Shown: piece after piece, positions 1 through 9,463 of the stretch
Numbering within the stretch: position 1 is the first letter of the stretch
Layout of the letters: each line of letters starts with the position of its first letter
Assembly: GCA_020720325.1 (NCBI GenBank)
Contig: DYOW01000020.1
Coordinates: 1-32,998 of the forward strand
Length of the DNA: 32,998 nucleotides
Direction of reading: 5' to 3'
Source of the DNA: Desulfobulbus propionicus
GTDB taxonomy: Bacteria; Desulfobacterota; Dissulfuribacteria; Dissulfuribacterales; DYOW01
The notes under the pieces: generated by a model
The model's input: the letters and a program-made list of their open reading frames with translations, nothing else
Database searches by the model: none
Told to the model about the DNA's origin: nothing
Made by a program: the position numbers and the translations under genes

Positions 1-424
1 CCCTTCTTGCATCGGTTAAGCCTAAGTTTGGAAGGTCAAATCTTGGAGCGCCAGCTCCTGCATTGTAGCTTGTTGCATCGTTAAAAAGCGCTCTACCCTG
101 GTTGCCAGAAGCAAGATGTCCTGCCACGTCAAAGCTTACGATATCTTTGTTAGTTGTTGGTCTTGTGAAGTTTCTTTCAAGACAGCATGTATTAGAAGCA
201 GCTGTAGAAGCCTTTGTCCAATATCTGTAGTGAAGTGAAGTTGCTGCTGCTGCCCTGTTAGCTGTGATAACAGAAACAACAGTTGAAACATTACCTGTGT
301 TTGAATTGATGTAAGGGAAAAGGATAGGACCATTTCCACCTGTTACAGCGGAAGAAATTGATGCAGTAGCGATTGTTGCTACACCTGCAATTAATCCTAA
401 AATTGTTTTTCTCATTTTAGACAT
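1..424 (-). CDS. Putative secreted/surface protein, C-terminus truncated by window edge
   Basis: Open minus-strand frame running off the left edge (not in ORF track because no stop): MSKMRKTILGLIAGVATIATASISSAVTGGNGPILFPYINSNTGNVSTVVSVITANRAAAATSLHYRYWTKASTAASNTCCLERNFTRPTTNKDIVSFDVAGHLASGNQGRALFNDATS... Sec-type signal peptide; AGGAGG Shine-Dalgarno at 433-438. Confidence 0.8.
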   Translation of the reverse strand, partial: MSKMRKTILGLIAGVATIATASISSAVTGGNGPILFPYINSNTGNVSTVVSVITANRAAAATSLHYRYWTKASTAASNTCCLERNFTRPTTNKDIVSFDVAGHLASGNQGRALFNDATSYNAGAGAPRFDLPNLGLTDARR

Positions 425-655
425 TTTTTAAACCTCCTATGGTATTAAATAAAATTTTTTTTAATTTAAAATTTTGCCTTTATAAAACTTTTAAGCTACC
501 TTTAGCTCTCGACCTCCTGACGCCCTCCTGCTAACCACCTCCTTTCTAACATTATTTTATAATTTCTAAAAGACTTTTCGGCTTTTTAAATAAAAGCATA
601 AAAGATTTTTTATCATCTTAACTTTTATTCTATCATTAATTTAATTTTTTTAATT

Positions 656-661
656 TGTCAA
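656..661 (-). promoter_or_regulatory. Possible sigma-70 -35 element (TTGACA) for the secreted protein at 1-424
   Basis: Reverse complement reads gcTTGACAaattaaaaaaattaaatTAATGAtagaat; perfect -35, weak -10 at 17 bp spacing. Confidence 0.35.
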
Positions 662-733
662 GCACTAAATAAAAAGCTTTTCAAAAAATTTATAACAGAG
701 ATCTTTTTTTGTCAATAAAAAAATTTCCTATGG

Positions 734-1855
734 CTAAAAAATTCTCTGTAATTTTTTGTCCCATACCCTAATTGAAAGATTTTTTTTAATAAAATTACTC
801 ATCAATTTTTTTTCATAATGAGTATAATTTTTTTTTATTAGTTTGTCAATAATACCTCTTATTTTTTTTTGTGGCAATATTTTTTTATCACCATCCTCAA
901 TATTTAAAAAAAAACCTCTGTCTATTATATATTTTGCCAGTTCAATATCGCTTAAAAAACCCTCAGATCTTCCAACCACAGGGCAACCGCAGGAAAGCGC
1001 CTCAGCGGCTACAAGACCAAAACCTTCATAATAAGAAGGAAAAAAAAGAAAATCTACAATATTATAGATTTTATTAAGCTCTTTCTTATCAATATCCTTT
1101 AAATAAATTATATTTCCATTACATAAAGGATTTCCACCGCCTGAACAACCAACAATAATCCATAAAATATCCTGATTTTCATTTATCACATCTTCAAAAA
1201 GCTTAGTTCCCTTGGCCTCTTCCCATCTGCCCACAAAAAGTCCTATTTTTCTCTCTCCAAAATCATACTTTTTTTTGATTTCTAAAACATCTTTTGCAGG
1301 TAAAGGCTTAAAAACATCCGTATTCACAGGATTATTAATCTTAAATATCTTTTGGGGAGGTAGCTCATAATATTCAATAAGTTGATCTTTCACACTTTCG
1401 CTCACTGCAATAATGGCATCAGAACCCTTTATGGCATTTTTTTCAAATATATCCCCCACAACATGTCGCAACTCCCAATATGTCGCATCTGGCACAAATT
1501 TCCTTACTGCCTCTGCATAATATGGGTGCACTGAATGAAACACAGTGTAGGTTTTAACCTTTTTATCAATAAATCCACCACCGTAATAACCATTTAAAAT
1601 AACAATATCATCCCTGTTAAATGATAATTTTTCTGCATACTGCCCGGCCTGATAAACCCTTCCAAGCCATTCATTATATATATGCAATTCATTTTGAAAA
1701 TCTTCAGCATAAACAAAAAGAACATTATAGCCGTAATCTCTGAGGATATCTTTCAGATATTGATTAAATGTCTCTATCCCTCCTGTATGGGTTTCAATAT
1801 TAAAGCCAGTAACTACAACTGCCTTTTTTTGTTCTTTTTTTCTAAAAAAAATCAA
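734..1855 (-). CDS. Glycosyltransferase family 4 (GT1/GT4 type)
   Basis: GT4 features: N-terminal NIETHTGGIETFNQYL, VGRWEEAKGTKLF, C-terminal FFPSYYEGFGLVAAEALSCGCPVV (E-x7-E motif). Confidence 0.88.
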   Translation of the reverse strand: MIFFRKKEQKKAVVVTGFNIETHTGGIETFNQYLKDILRDYGYNVLFVYAEDFQNELHIYNEWLGRVYQAGQYAEKLSFNRDDIVILNGYYGGGFIDKKVKTYTVFHSVHPYYAEAVRKFVPDATYWELRHVVGDIFEKNAIKGSDAIIAVSESVKDQLIEYYELPPQKIFKINNPVNTDVFKPLPAKDVLEIKKKYDFGERKIGLFVGRWEEAKGTKLFEDVINENQDILWIIVGCSGGGNPLCNGNIIYLKDIDKKELNKIYNIVDFLFFPSYYEGFGLVAAEALSCGCPVVGRSEGFLSDIELAKYIIDRGFFLNIEDGDKKILPQKKIRGIIDKLIKKNYTHYEKKLMSNFIKKNLSIRVWDKKLQRIF

Positions 1856-1932
1856 TTTGTTTTACCTCATTAATGCTTGCCAAAAGACATGCTTAATTTT
1901 AATACTTCATATTTTTTTTGCAAATATTTTGA

Positions 1933-1946
1933 TTTTATCGATAAAA
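1933..1946. repeat. Perfect 14-bp palindrome TTTTATCGATAAAA
   Basis: Direct reading; lies upstream of the sigma-54-like site. Confidence 0.5.
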
Positions 1947-1977
1947 ACAACATAATAAACCCAAATAAAATATTGCC

Positions 1978-2007
1978 TTTACTTTAATATTTTGAAACTA
2001 AAGTAAA
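1978..2007. repeat. Perfect 9-bp inverted repeat TTTACTTTA-N12-TAAAGTAAA
   Basis: Direct reading; ends 6 bp before the TTGGCAT element. Confidence 0.55.
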
Positions 2008-2013
2008 ATAATA

Positions 2014-2031
2014 TTGGCATAAATATTGCTT
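2014..2031 (+). promoter_or_regulatory. Sigma-54 (-24/-12) promoter-like site
   Basis: TTGGCATAAATATTGCTT: GG (2016-2017) and GC (2028-2029) separated by exactly 10 bp, matching TGGCAC-N5-TTGCW with one mismatch; about 55 bp upstream of ATG 2084. Confidence 0.6.
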
Positions 2032-2083
2032 AACTTATTTTGAAATATTTTTAAACAATTTTTTCATAGAAGGAGAACTATAT

Positions 2084-2911
2084 ATGCAAATTAATACATT
2101 ATCAGGCATGAGTCCCTTAAAAAATAGATTACTTGCAAAATCCCAGGAAAACATCAACAATAATAATTTTAGCAATCTTTTAGACCAAAATATCGCCCCC
2201 AAAAAAACAACGCAGGCACAAACCGTTAGTTCTTCAGTTCCTGCTTCTTTTGAACTGGAGAACAGCTCTTTATCAAATATCAGCGCTTTGACATCCAACT
2301 CCGCCAACACATCTTCAATAGCCTCTTCAACAACCTCCCAAGCAGAACAAACAGCGCCTTTGGTAATTGATCCATCGGATATCTCAGAAAAAAATGCCAC
2401 CTCCGACGCTGTGCAGGTTAAAATAAACGGAGATACCATGACTTTTTCCGTTGATATGAGCAAAACAGACAATGTTAGCATAACTGTCAAAAAAAATGAC
2501 GATGGCTCTTTCACGTTTAATATTACGGATTCAGGGGACACTGACGGTGACTCAACAATAGACAACACTACCGATGAAACTACAGATAGCGAAACATCTT
2601 CTGATCCCACAGCGCCAACCACACCTACAACTAATCCAACTACCCCAGCCACTACTGACAATTCCTTTGAGCTTTTTGATGAGGAATGGATGATAGAAGG
2701 GCATGATTATAGCAATTCTGATCCAGCTTACAGCCCTGTTACAGGTAATAACCTGAATGTTACAATGGGGAATTTTGTAAAAATGATGGATCGCGCCTCC
2801 TGGGATCCTGTCACAAAAACACATCTTGGCACACCTACAGGACAGTCCTGGGTACAGTTTCAATATATGCTAGCCTCAGGTCTTGATCCTTATGTTACCT
2901 TATTCTATTAA
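2084..2911 (+). CDS. Hypothetical protein, Ser/Thr/Asp-rich, with distinct C-terminal region
   Basis: RBS agaaggagaac upstream; long low-complexity linker (DSGDTDGDSTIDNTTDETTDSETSSDPTAPTTPTTNPTTPATTD) then SFELFDEEWMIEGHDYSNSDPAYSPVTG...GQSWVQFQYMLASGLDPYVTLFY. No family recognised. Confidence 0.7.
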   Translation: MQINTLSGMSPLKNRLLAKSQENINNNNFSNLLDQNIAPKKTTQAQTVSSSVPASFELENSSLSNISALTSNSANTSSIASSTTSQAEQTAPLVIDPSDISEKNATSDAVQVKINGDTMTFSVDMSKTDNVSITVKKNDDGSFTFNITDSGDTDGDSTIDNTTDETTDSETSSDPTAPTTPTTNPTTPATTDNSFELFDEEWMIEGHDYSNSDPAYSPVTGNNLNVTMGNFVKMMDRASWDPVTKTHLGTPTGQSWVQFQYMLASGLDPYVTLFY

Positions 2912-2912
2912 A

Positions 2913-3020
2913 AATTAATTTAACTCTGATTATTGATTACTTCGTCAGGTTGCATTATTTTTTTTGTAGAGAAGCATAAGCGCGTCCCTACAAGATAAGT
3001 GTAATCAGGGTTTAATTAAG
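2913..3020. repeat. MITE-like imperfect inverted repeat / nested hairpin
   Basis: Ends pair imperfectly (aattaatttaactctgatta / taatcagggtttaatta); inner TTGTAGAGA (2964-2972) / TCCCTACAA (2985-2993) pair 8/9. Confidence 0.4.
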
Positions 3021-3500
3021 TATTTTTCTTGCCCGGCTGTTTTTTCCTACCGGAATAAAATCAGGAATTTTTTTCCCAATTCATTGAATGTTGCCTAAAT
3101 ATAAAGCCATCATCCACACACACTGAACGGCTGAGAAAATTTATATTCTCTTTTTCAAGATAATGGTAGAGCAGCAAAAACTTTCTTTTTTTTATTCATT
3201 TAGTTGATATAAAAAAAATGTTGCAAAAATTCTTTCTTAATGATATAAATATCTTTTTTATATTTTGAAAAATTTCTGATTAATTTTTCCAGTGTTTTAT
3301 TCCGTTATAAGCCTGACACAGACATAATGTAAAATTATTTTCAATGAAAATATATAGTGTTAAACGAATTAATATTACCAGAAAATTAATCAGTAACGAA
3401 AAAAATCTAATAAACATGCCTTAACTACCCTTATGGTGCCAATAAATTTGGTTAGCGGGTTTTAAAAAGGCAGAAGAAAACAACCATAAAAGGAGAAAAA

Positions 3501-4343
3501 ATGAACTATCTTACAATGAAAAACCTGCTTGAAGCAGGCGTGCATTTCGGACATCAGACAAGAAGATGGAATCCAAAGATGAAACCATATATCTTTGGGG
3601 CAAGAAACGGCATTTATATCATAGACCTTCAGCAGACAGTAAAATTTTACAGGGAAGCCCATGACTTCGTATATAATCTTGCTGCAAAGAACGGTACTAT
3701 TTTGTTTGTGGGAACAAAAAAACAGGCTCAGGATGCTGTGGCAGAAGAGGCAGTGAGATGCCAGATGCCTTATATAAATTTCCGCTGGCTTGGCGGTACG
3801 CTTACAAATTTTATTACTGTCCAGAAAAGCATCAATAAACTCAAAAAAATTGAGTCAATGTTCAATGACGGCACAATCGAACGTTTTACAAAAAAAGAAA
3901 TTCTTATGATGAGCAAACAAAAAGAAAGACTCAATATGTCCCTTGGCGGCATAAAAAATATGGAAAAACTTCCTGATGCCCTTTTTATTATTGACTCAAA
4001 TGAAGAATCCATCGCCGTTAAAGAGGCAAACAAACTTGGAATAACTGTTGTGGCTGTTGTTGATACCAATTGTGACCCCGAGGGCGTTGACTATATCATT
4101 CCCGGCAATGACGATGCAATAAGGGCAATAAAGCTCATTTCAAGCCGCATTGCGGATGCAGTCATTGAAGGAAAGGCAAAATACAACGAATCAATCCAAA
4201 GCCTTACCGATAAGAAAGAGACTGCTGAAACCTTCTTTCAGGAAGCGGAAGAAGGCATTGAGCCGGATACTTCAGGACAGATTGAAGAAGTTTCGCAAAA
4301 TGAGATTGTTGAAGAAACAGTTGCTGAGGAAGAAAATTTTTAA
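3501..4343 (+). CDS. rpsB: 30S ribosomal protein S2
   Basis: [42 protein letters not shown]2 signature; followed by tsf. Confidence 0.98.
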   Translation: MNYLTMKNLLEAGVHFGHQTRRWNPKMKPYIFGARNGIYIIDLQQTVKFYREAHDFVYNLAAKNGTILFVGTKKQAQDAVAEEAVRCQMPYINFRWLGGTLTNFITVQKSINKLKKIESMFNDGTIERFTKKEILMMSKQKERLNMSLGGIKNMEKLPDALFIIDSNEESIAVKEANKLGITVVAVVDTNCDPEGVDYIIPGNDDAIRAIKLISSRIADAVIEGKAKYNESIQSLTDKKETAETFFQEAEEGIEPDTSGQIEEVSQNEIVEETVAEEENF

Positions 4344-4430
4344 TATAGCTTCAAATATATTAAAAAAAATTACTTAAAAAATTAAACTTTATTCTTTATT
4401 AAATATTAAAAAGTTATAAGGAGGAGGATT

Positions 4431-5027
4431 ATGGCAGAAATAGCTGCAGCTACAGTAAAAGAACTTAGGGATCGCACAAATGCGGGAATGATGGATTGCA
4501 AAAAGGCTCTTTCGGAAACAAACGGCGATATTGAAAAGGCAGTTGCATGGCTCAGACAAAAAGGCCTTGCAGTCGCTGCAAAAAGAGCTGGAAGGGCAAC
4601 ATCAGAAGGAACAATCCAGACCTATATCCATTCTAACAATAAATTAGGCGTTATGGTTGAAGTTAATTCCGAAACAGATTTTGTTGCGAAAACAGACCAG
4701 TTTATTCAATTTGCAAAGGATATTGCAATGCACATTGCAGCTACCAATCCTGTTTGTATCACAAAGGAAGAAATGCCTCAGGATGTTCTTGAAAAAGAAA
4801 AAGACATATATAGAAATCAGGCTCTTGAGTCAGGAAAACCTGCAAATATCGTTGAAAAGATGATTGAAGGAAGGGTTGAAAAATACTATAAAGAAGTTTG
4901 CCTTATGGAACAGCCTTTTGTTAAAGATCCTAATATAACAATTAAAGATATGCTTAATGACCTTATAGCAAAACTTGGAGAAAGCATAACTATAAGAAGA
5001 TATGTAAGATTTCAGGTAGGAAATTAA
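4431..5027 (+). CDS. tsf: Elongation factor Ts (short form)
   Basis: VKELRDRTNAGMMDCKKALSETNGDIEKAVAWLRQKGL; EVNSETDFVAK signature. Confidence 0.98.
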   Translation: MAEIAAATVKELRDRTNAGMMDCKKALSETNGDIEKAVAWLRQKGLAVAAKRAGRATSEGTIQTYIHSNNKLGVMVEVNSETDFVAKTDQFIQFAKDIAMHIAATNPVCITKEEMPQDVLEKEKDIYRNQALESGKPANIVEKMIEGRVEKYYKEVCLMEQPFVKDPNITIKDMLNDLIAKLGESITIRRYVRFQVGN

Positions 5028-5047
5028 TTAAATAAAGAAAATAAGTG

Positions 5048-5066
5048 TAAAGCTAAAAAAGCTTTA
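5048..5066. repeat. Small hairpin TAAAGCT-aaaaa-AGCTTTA in tsf-pyrH intergenic region
   Basis: Perfect 7-bp stem, 5-nt loop. Confidence 0.35.
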
Positions 5067-5156
5067 GTGTTAACTTAAAGGAATCATTATAATTAAAATT
5101 TCCTCTAACTTAACATTAACTTTGCGCTTAAACCTATTATTATAAAACTGATTTAC

Positions 5157-5176
5157 GGGCAGGTCAAACACTGCCC
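5157..5176 (+). promoter_or_regulatory. GC-rich hairpin GGGCAG-N8-CTGCCC in pyrH leader
   Basis: Perfect 6-bp stem 20 nt upstream of pyrH ATG, in otherwise AT-rich spacer. Confidence 0.35.
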
Positions 5177-5196
5177 TGTTTATAAAAATTAAAAAA

Positions 5197-5913
5197 ATGT
5201 CAGAAAATCCCAAATATAAAAGAGTTTTATTAAAATTAAGCGGTGAAGCCCTTGCCGGAGATAAAGATTTTGGTGTCTCCATTGAAACCCTTGAAAGAAT
5301 TGCGGAAGAAATCTGCTCGGTAAGAAATAAAGCTATTGAAATAGCCATTGTTGTGGGTGGAGGGAATATTTTCCGTGGTGTTAAAGGCGCTGCCGCAGGC
5401 ATGGACAGGGCCACAGCAGATAATGTTGGTATGCTTGCCACCCTTATTAATTCAATTATATTACAGGATGCCTTAATAAGGACAGGCGCGGATGTTTTTG
5501 TCATGTCTGCCATTGATGTGGGAAGAATGGTAGAGCCTTTTGTAAGAACAAGGGCTATTTCGCTTCTTGAACAAGGGAAAATACTCATTTTTGCCGCTGG
5601 CACTGGTCATCCTTATTTTACAACCGATACTGCCGCCGCATTAAGGGCTCTTGAAATTAATGCAAACTGCCTTATGAAAGCCACAAATGTTGACGGAATC
5701 TATGACAAAGACCCCAGAAAATTTCAGGATGCGAAAAAAATTAAAGAAATAACATACCAGGAAGTTCTGGAAAAAGGTCTCAAGGTTATGGATGCCGCCT
5801 CAATTTCACTTGCAAAGGATGCTTGTCTGCCGGTGTTTGTCTTTAACCTTAACATAAAAGGGAACATTCAAAAAGCTCTGACAGGCGAGGATATTGGTTC
5901 TCTTGTTCTTTAA
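5197..5913 (+). CDS. pyrH: UMP kinase
   Basis: YKRVLLKLSGEALAGDKDFG; VVGGGNIFRG; TDTAAALRALEINANCLMKATNVDGIYDKDP. Confidence 0.98.
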   Translation: MSENPKYKRVLLKLSGEALAGDKDFGVSIETLERIAEEICSVRNKAIEIAIVVGGGNIFRGVKGAAAGMDRATADNVGMLATLINSIILQDALIRTGADVFVMSAIDVGRMVEPFVRTRAISLLEQGKILIFAAGTGHPYFTTDTAAALRALEINANCLMKATNVDGIYDKDPRKFQDAKKIKEITYQEVLEKGLKVMDAASISLAKDACLPVFVFNLNIKGNIQKALTGEDIGSLVL

Positions 5914-6116
5914 TAACTTTAGTAAAGTCTGATTAATTGTTAAAGGGAAACTTTTTATAAATCAGATATTACTTTAATAAAAAAATATTTAAATAAAATT
6001 AGAACAATTCATATTTAATTAAATATATATAAAAAACTCTTAAAAAAAATAAATTATCCTTTATTATAATACACTATTTATTATCTGTTTTTTGCCAAAG
6101 GAGTTAAAAATCAATT

Positions 6117-6686
6117 ATGGAAACCAATATAAAAAATGACATCTTAAATGATACAAAACAAAAAATGGAAAAGGCAGTGGAATCCTTTGAGCGTGAATTA
6201 TCCAAGGTTCGCACAGGAAGGGCAACCCCTGCTCTTCTCGATGGAATCAGGGTTGATTACTACGGAACCCCTACTCCTTTAAGCCAGGTTGCCAGCGTAT
6301 CCGTCCCCGAAAGCCGTCAGATGGTCATTCAACCATGGGATACAACCGTTATCGCTCAGATAGAAAAGGCAATCCAGAAATCTGATCTTGGTCTTACACC
6401 TACATCTGACGGTAAGATTGTAAGGATTAATATACCAGCTCTTTCCGAACAAAGAAGAAAAGACCTTGTTAAATCAACCAAAAAGATTGCCGAAGACAGC
6501 AGGGTTATTTTAAGAAACATCAGAAGAGATATAAATGAAAAACTGAAAAACCTAAAAAAAGATAAATCCATATCCGAAGACGATCAGTTTAAATTGCAGG
6601 ATGACACTCAAAAGCTCACTGACAATTATATCAAAAAGATTGATGAAATTCTTCTTGCCAAAGAAAATGAAATAATGGAATTTTAA
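6117..6686 (+). CDS. frr: Ribosome recycling factor
   Basis: [41 protein letters not shown]; conserved position after pyrH. Confidence 0.98.
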   Translation: METNIKNDILNDTKQKMEKAVESFERELSKVRTGRATPALLDGIRVDYYGTPTPLSQVASVSVPESRQMVIQPWDTTVIAQIEKAIQKSDLGLTPTSDGKIVRINIPALSEQRRKDLVKSTKKIAEDSRVILRNIRRDINEKLKNLKKDKSISEDDQFKLQDDTQKLTDNYIKKIDEILLAKENEIMEF

Positions 6687-6736
6687 TAACTTATTAAAAA
6701 GATTACACTGACCAAAGAGGATATCTCTTTTTAACT

Positions 6737-7459
6737 ATGGAACTCCCTTTTGAATTGCAAAAAATACCCCTGCATGTTGCCATTATCATGGATGGAAACG
6801 GAAGATGGGCAAAAAAAAGAGCCCTTCCCAGGATAATGGGTCATAAAAAAGGGGTTAAGGCTGTGCAGGATACTGTGGAATTTGCGCGGGAAATAGGCAT
6901 AAAAGCCCTTACCCTTTATGCATTCTCCAAGGAAAACTGGCAACGTCCCCAAGAAGAAGTCAATGCGCTTATGGAGCTTCTTATAGAATACCTTGACTCT
7001 CAACTAGAAAAACTTCTCAAAAACAGGATTGCATTAAAAACAATAGGTGAAACCCATTTGCTTCCGGAAAAAGTCCGTGACAAACTCAATTTAACCATTG
7101 AAAAAACCCGTAATAACAAAGATATGACCCTTGTTCTTGCCCTTAGTTACAGCTCACAAAGTGAAATAGTAAGGGCAGCTAAAAAATTTGCCGCTATGTG
7201 CATAAAGAAAGAAGATATTCCGGATAGTCTTAATGAAGAAAAATTCAAAGCGCTCCTTGATACCTCAGGTCTCCCTGAGCTTGATCTCATAATAAGGACA
7301 AGCGGAGAACTAAGGTTAAGCAATTTTTTGCTTTATCAGGCAGCATATGCCGAGCTATATATGACAAAGACAATGTGGCCTGATTTTGATAAACAAGAAT
7401 TTGTAAAAGCGCTTAATGATTACGCCGCAAGAGAAAGACGCTTCGGCGCTATTTCCTGA
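6737..7459 (+). CDS. uppS: Isoprenyl (undecaprenyl diphosphate) synthase
   Basis: HVAIIMDGNGRWAKKRALPRIMGHKKG and LDLIIRTSGELRLSNFLLYQAAYAELY motifs. Confidence 0.97.
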   Translation: MELPFELQKIPLHVAIIMDGNGRWAKKRALPRIMGHKKGVKAVQDTVEFAREIGIKALTLYAFSKENWQRPQEEVNALMELLIEYLDSQLEKLLKNRIALKTIGETHLLPEKVRDKLNLTIEKTRNNKDMTLVLALSYSSQSEIVRAAKKFAAMCIKKEDIPDSLNEEKFKALLDTSGLPELDLIIRTSGELRLSNFLLYQAAYAELYMTKTMWPDFDKQEFVKALNDYAARERRFGAIS

Positions 7460-8277
7460 TGCATAAAAAACGCGTTATTACAGCGCTCATTGCAGCGCCC
7501 TTACTTTTTCTAACCCTCTGGTTTGGAAATTCTGCTTTTTTTCTTTTGTTAACTGCCATTGTTGGAATCCTCTGCCTTGCAGAATATTTTTTTATGACCT
7601 TTAAGTTTGGAGTGGCGCGTTTTCTGGGAATTTTTATGGGTTTCTTACCCATAGCGTTTTCAATTTCATTTAATAATCCTGAAAAGGGACTTTTTACAGG
7701 GCTTACAATGGGACTTGTTATAAGCGCCATGTTTTTCCTGCTTACCTTTGATTATTGGGATGACGCGCTGGCAAGCTGGGGCAAAATGATCCTTGGAATT
7801 TCATACGTGGGTTTTTGCATAGCCCATATCCCACTTATATACATCCTGCCTTTTGGGAAAAAATGGATTGTTTTTCTTTTTGTTGTAATTTTTGCAGGAG
7901 ATATAGGCGCATACTACGTGGGACATGCAATGGGCGTAAAAAAGTTAAGCCCTAAAATAAGCCAGGGTAAAACTGTTGAAGGGGCTATTGGTGGTCTTGC
8001 ATGTAATTTAATAGCAGGCATGATAATATGGTTTTTCTTTTTTGAAAAATTAAATCCGTGGTTTGTTATGGGAATATCAACTATAATAGGCGCTGTGGGA
8101 CAAATTGGCGATCTTGCCGAATCAATTGTAAAAAGGACCGCAGGTGTCAAAGATTCAGGTATGCTACTTCCCGGACACGGAGGTGTCTTTGACAGGATAG
8201 ATGCCCTGATATTTGCATCCCCGGCGCTCTACTGGTTTTTGCAATTTTTTGACAAATGGAGGATATCATTAGGATAA
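7459..8277 (+). CDS. cdsA: Phosphatidate cytidylyltransferase
   Basis: Multi-pass membrane protein; C-terminal CdsA signature SIVKRTAGVKDSGMLLPGHGGVFDRIDALIFASP. Confidence 0.96.
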   Translation: MHKKRVITALIAAPLLFLTLWFGNSAFFLLLTAIVGILCLAEYFFMTFKFGVARFLGIFMGFLPIAFSISFNNPEKGLFTGLTMGLVISAMFFLLTFDYWDDALASWGKMILGISYVGFCIAHIPLIYILPFGKKWIVFLFVVIFAGDIGAYYVGHAMGVKKLSPKISQGKTVEGAIGGLACNLIAGMIIWFFFFEKLNPWFVMGISTIIGAVGQIGDLAESIVKRTAGVKDSGMLLPGHGGVFDRIDALIFASPALYWFLQFFDKWRISLG

Positions 8278-9446
8278 CACCAAAAAATATCTCAATTCTT
8301 GGTTCTACCGGCTCAATAGGAAAGGCAACCCTTGATGTGGTTAGGCAATCAAAAGGCAAAATTAAGGTAAGTGGGTTGGCTGGCGGAAAAAATATAGAAA
8401 CCATTAAAGAACAAGTCAGACTCTATGAACCCGAAATTGTCTCTGTTGCAAACCCCGAACTTGCAAATCAGTTAAAAAAAGACCTTAACGGAATGAATAT
8501 CAGGATAGTTGAAGGCAAGGAAGGCTGTGTCGAGGTGGCAACCCTTCCGTCTGTTGAGCTTGTTGTATCTGCTATTTCCGGCGCAATAGGCTTAATTCCA
8601 ACCTATTATGCCCTGCTTTCAGGCAAAAATGTTGCCCTTGCCAATAAAGAATCCATGGTGACCGCAGGCCAGCTCCTTAAAAACATTGCAAAAGAAAAAA
8701 ACACCCTTATTATCCCTGTTGACAGCGAACATAATGCTGTTTTTCAATGTCTTCATAATAAAGATTTGGATTATCTTGATAAAATTATACTCACAGCCTC
8801 AGGCGGGCCATTCTTAAATTATTCTATTGATAAACTAAAAAATGTGACTGTTAAAGATGCAATAAATCATCCTAACTGGTCAATGGGCAGGAAAATTTCA
8901 GTGGATTCCGCCACAATGATGAATAAAGGACTTGAGATAATTGAGGCAATGCGGCTTTTTGATATGCCCCTTGAAAAAATTGATGTGCTTATACACCCTC
9001 AAAGTATTGTTCATGCGATGGTTCGTTTCATAGATGGTTCACATATCGCACACCTTGGAGTAAGCGATATGCGCATCCCTATAAGCCACGCCCTTTCATA
9101 TCCCGAAAGAATTCCCGTTGTCACAAAGGAACTTAACCTTGCGACAATAGGCGCATTAAATTTTATGAAACCCGATACAGATAAATTTCCATGTTTAAGA
9201 CTTGCTATTGAGGCTGCAAAAAAAGGGAAAAATGCGCCGGTAATATTAAATGCTGCGAATGAGATCGCAGTTGATTTTTTTCTTGATGGAAAAATTCATT
9301 TTACCGATATAGCCCTTGTAGTTGAAAAAACCATTGAGAATGTCAATATTGATAATATAGAAAATCTGGATGATGTGATGCATTGGGACTCCATGGCGAG
9401 ACTTTCTGCCACCAACATTATCTATGAAAAATTTTTGAATAATTAA
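8256..9446 (+). CDS. dxr: 1-deoxy-D-xylulose 5-phosphate reductoisomerase
   Basis: ISILGSTGSIGKATLDVV; ALANKESMV; PVDSEHNAVFQCL; ASGGPF; NHPNWSMGRKISVDSATMMNKGLEIIEA. Overlaps cdsA by 22 nt. Confidence 0.98.
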   Translation: MEDIIRITPKNISILGSTGSIGKATLDVVRQSKGKIKVSGLAGGKNIETIKEQVRLYEPEIVSVANPELANQLKKDLNGMNIRIVEGKEGCVEVATLPSVELVVSAISGAIGLIPTYYALLSGKNVALANKESMVTAGQLLKNIAKEKNTLIIPVDSEHNAVFQCLHNKDLDYLDKIILTASGGPFLNYSIDKLKNVTVKDAINHPNWSMGRKISVDSATMMNKGLEIIEAMRLFDMPLEKIDVLIHPQSIVHAMVRFIDGSHIAHLGVSDMRIPISHALSYPERIPVVTKELNLATIGALNFMKPDTDKFPCLRLAIEAAKKGKNAPVILNAANEIAVDFFLDGKIHFTDIALVVEKTIENVNIDNIENLDDVMHWDSMARLSATNIIYEKFLNN

Positions 9447-9463
9447 CTTAGGAGATTTATTTA

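Noticed and set aside
136-339. 67-aa minus-strand ORF
   Set aside because: Out of frame within the secreted-protein CDS 1-424, which has a signal peptide and RBS.
2035-2661. 208-aa minus-strand ORF
   Set aside because: Antisense to the 275-aa gene; Val/Ser runs are the reverse complement of the Thr/Asp/Ser linker.
4150-4377. 75-aa Lys/Arg-rich + ORF
   Set aside because: Alternative frame inside rpsB 3' end.
5070-5603. 177-aa minus-strand ORF
   Set aside because: Antisense to pyrH; no motifs.
5914-6116. Imperfect inverted repeat in pyrH-frr spacer (agtaaagtctgattaa / aaatcagatattact)
   Set aside because: Very AT-rich and mismatched; similarity may be compositional.
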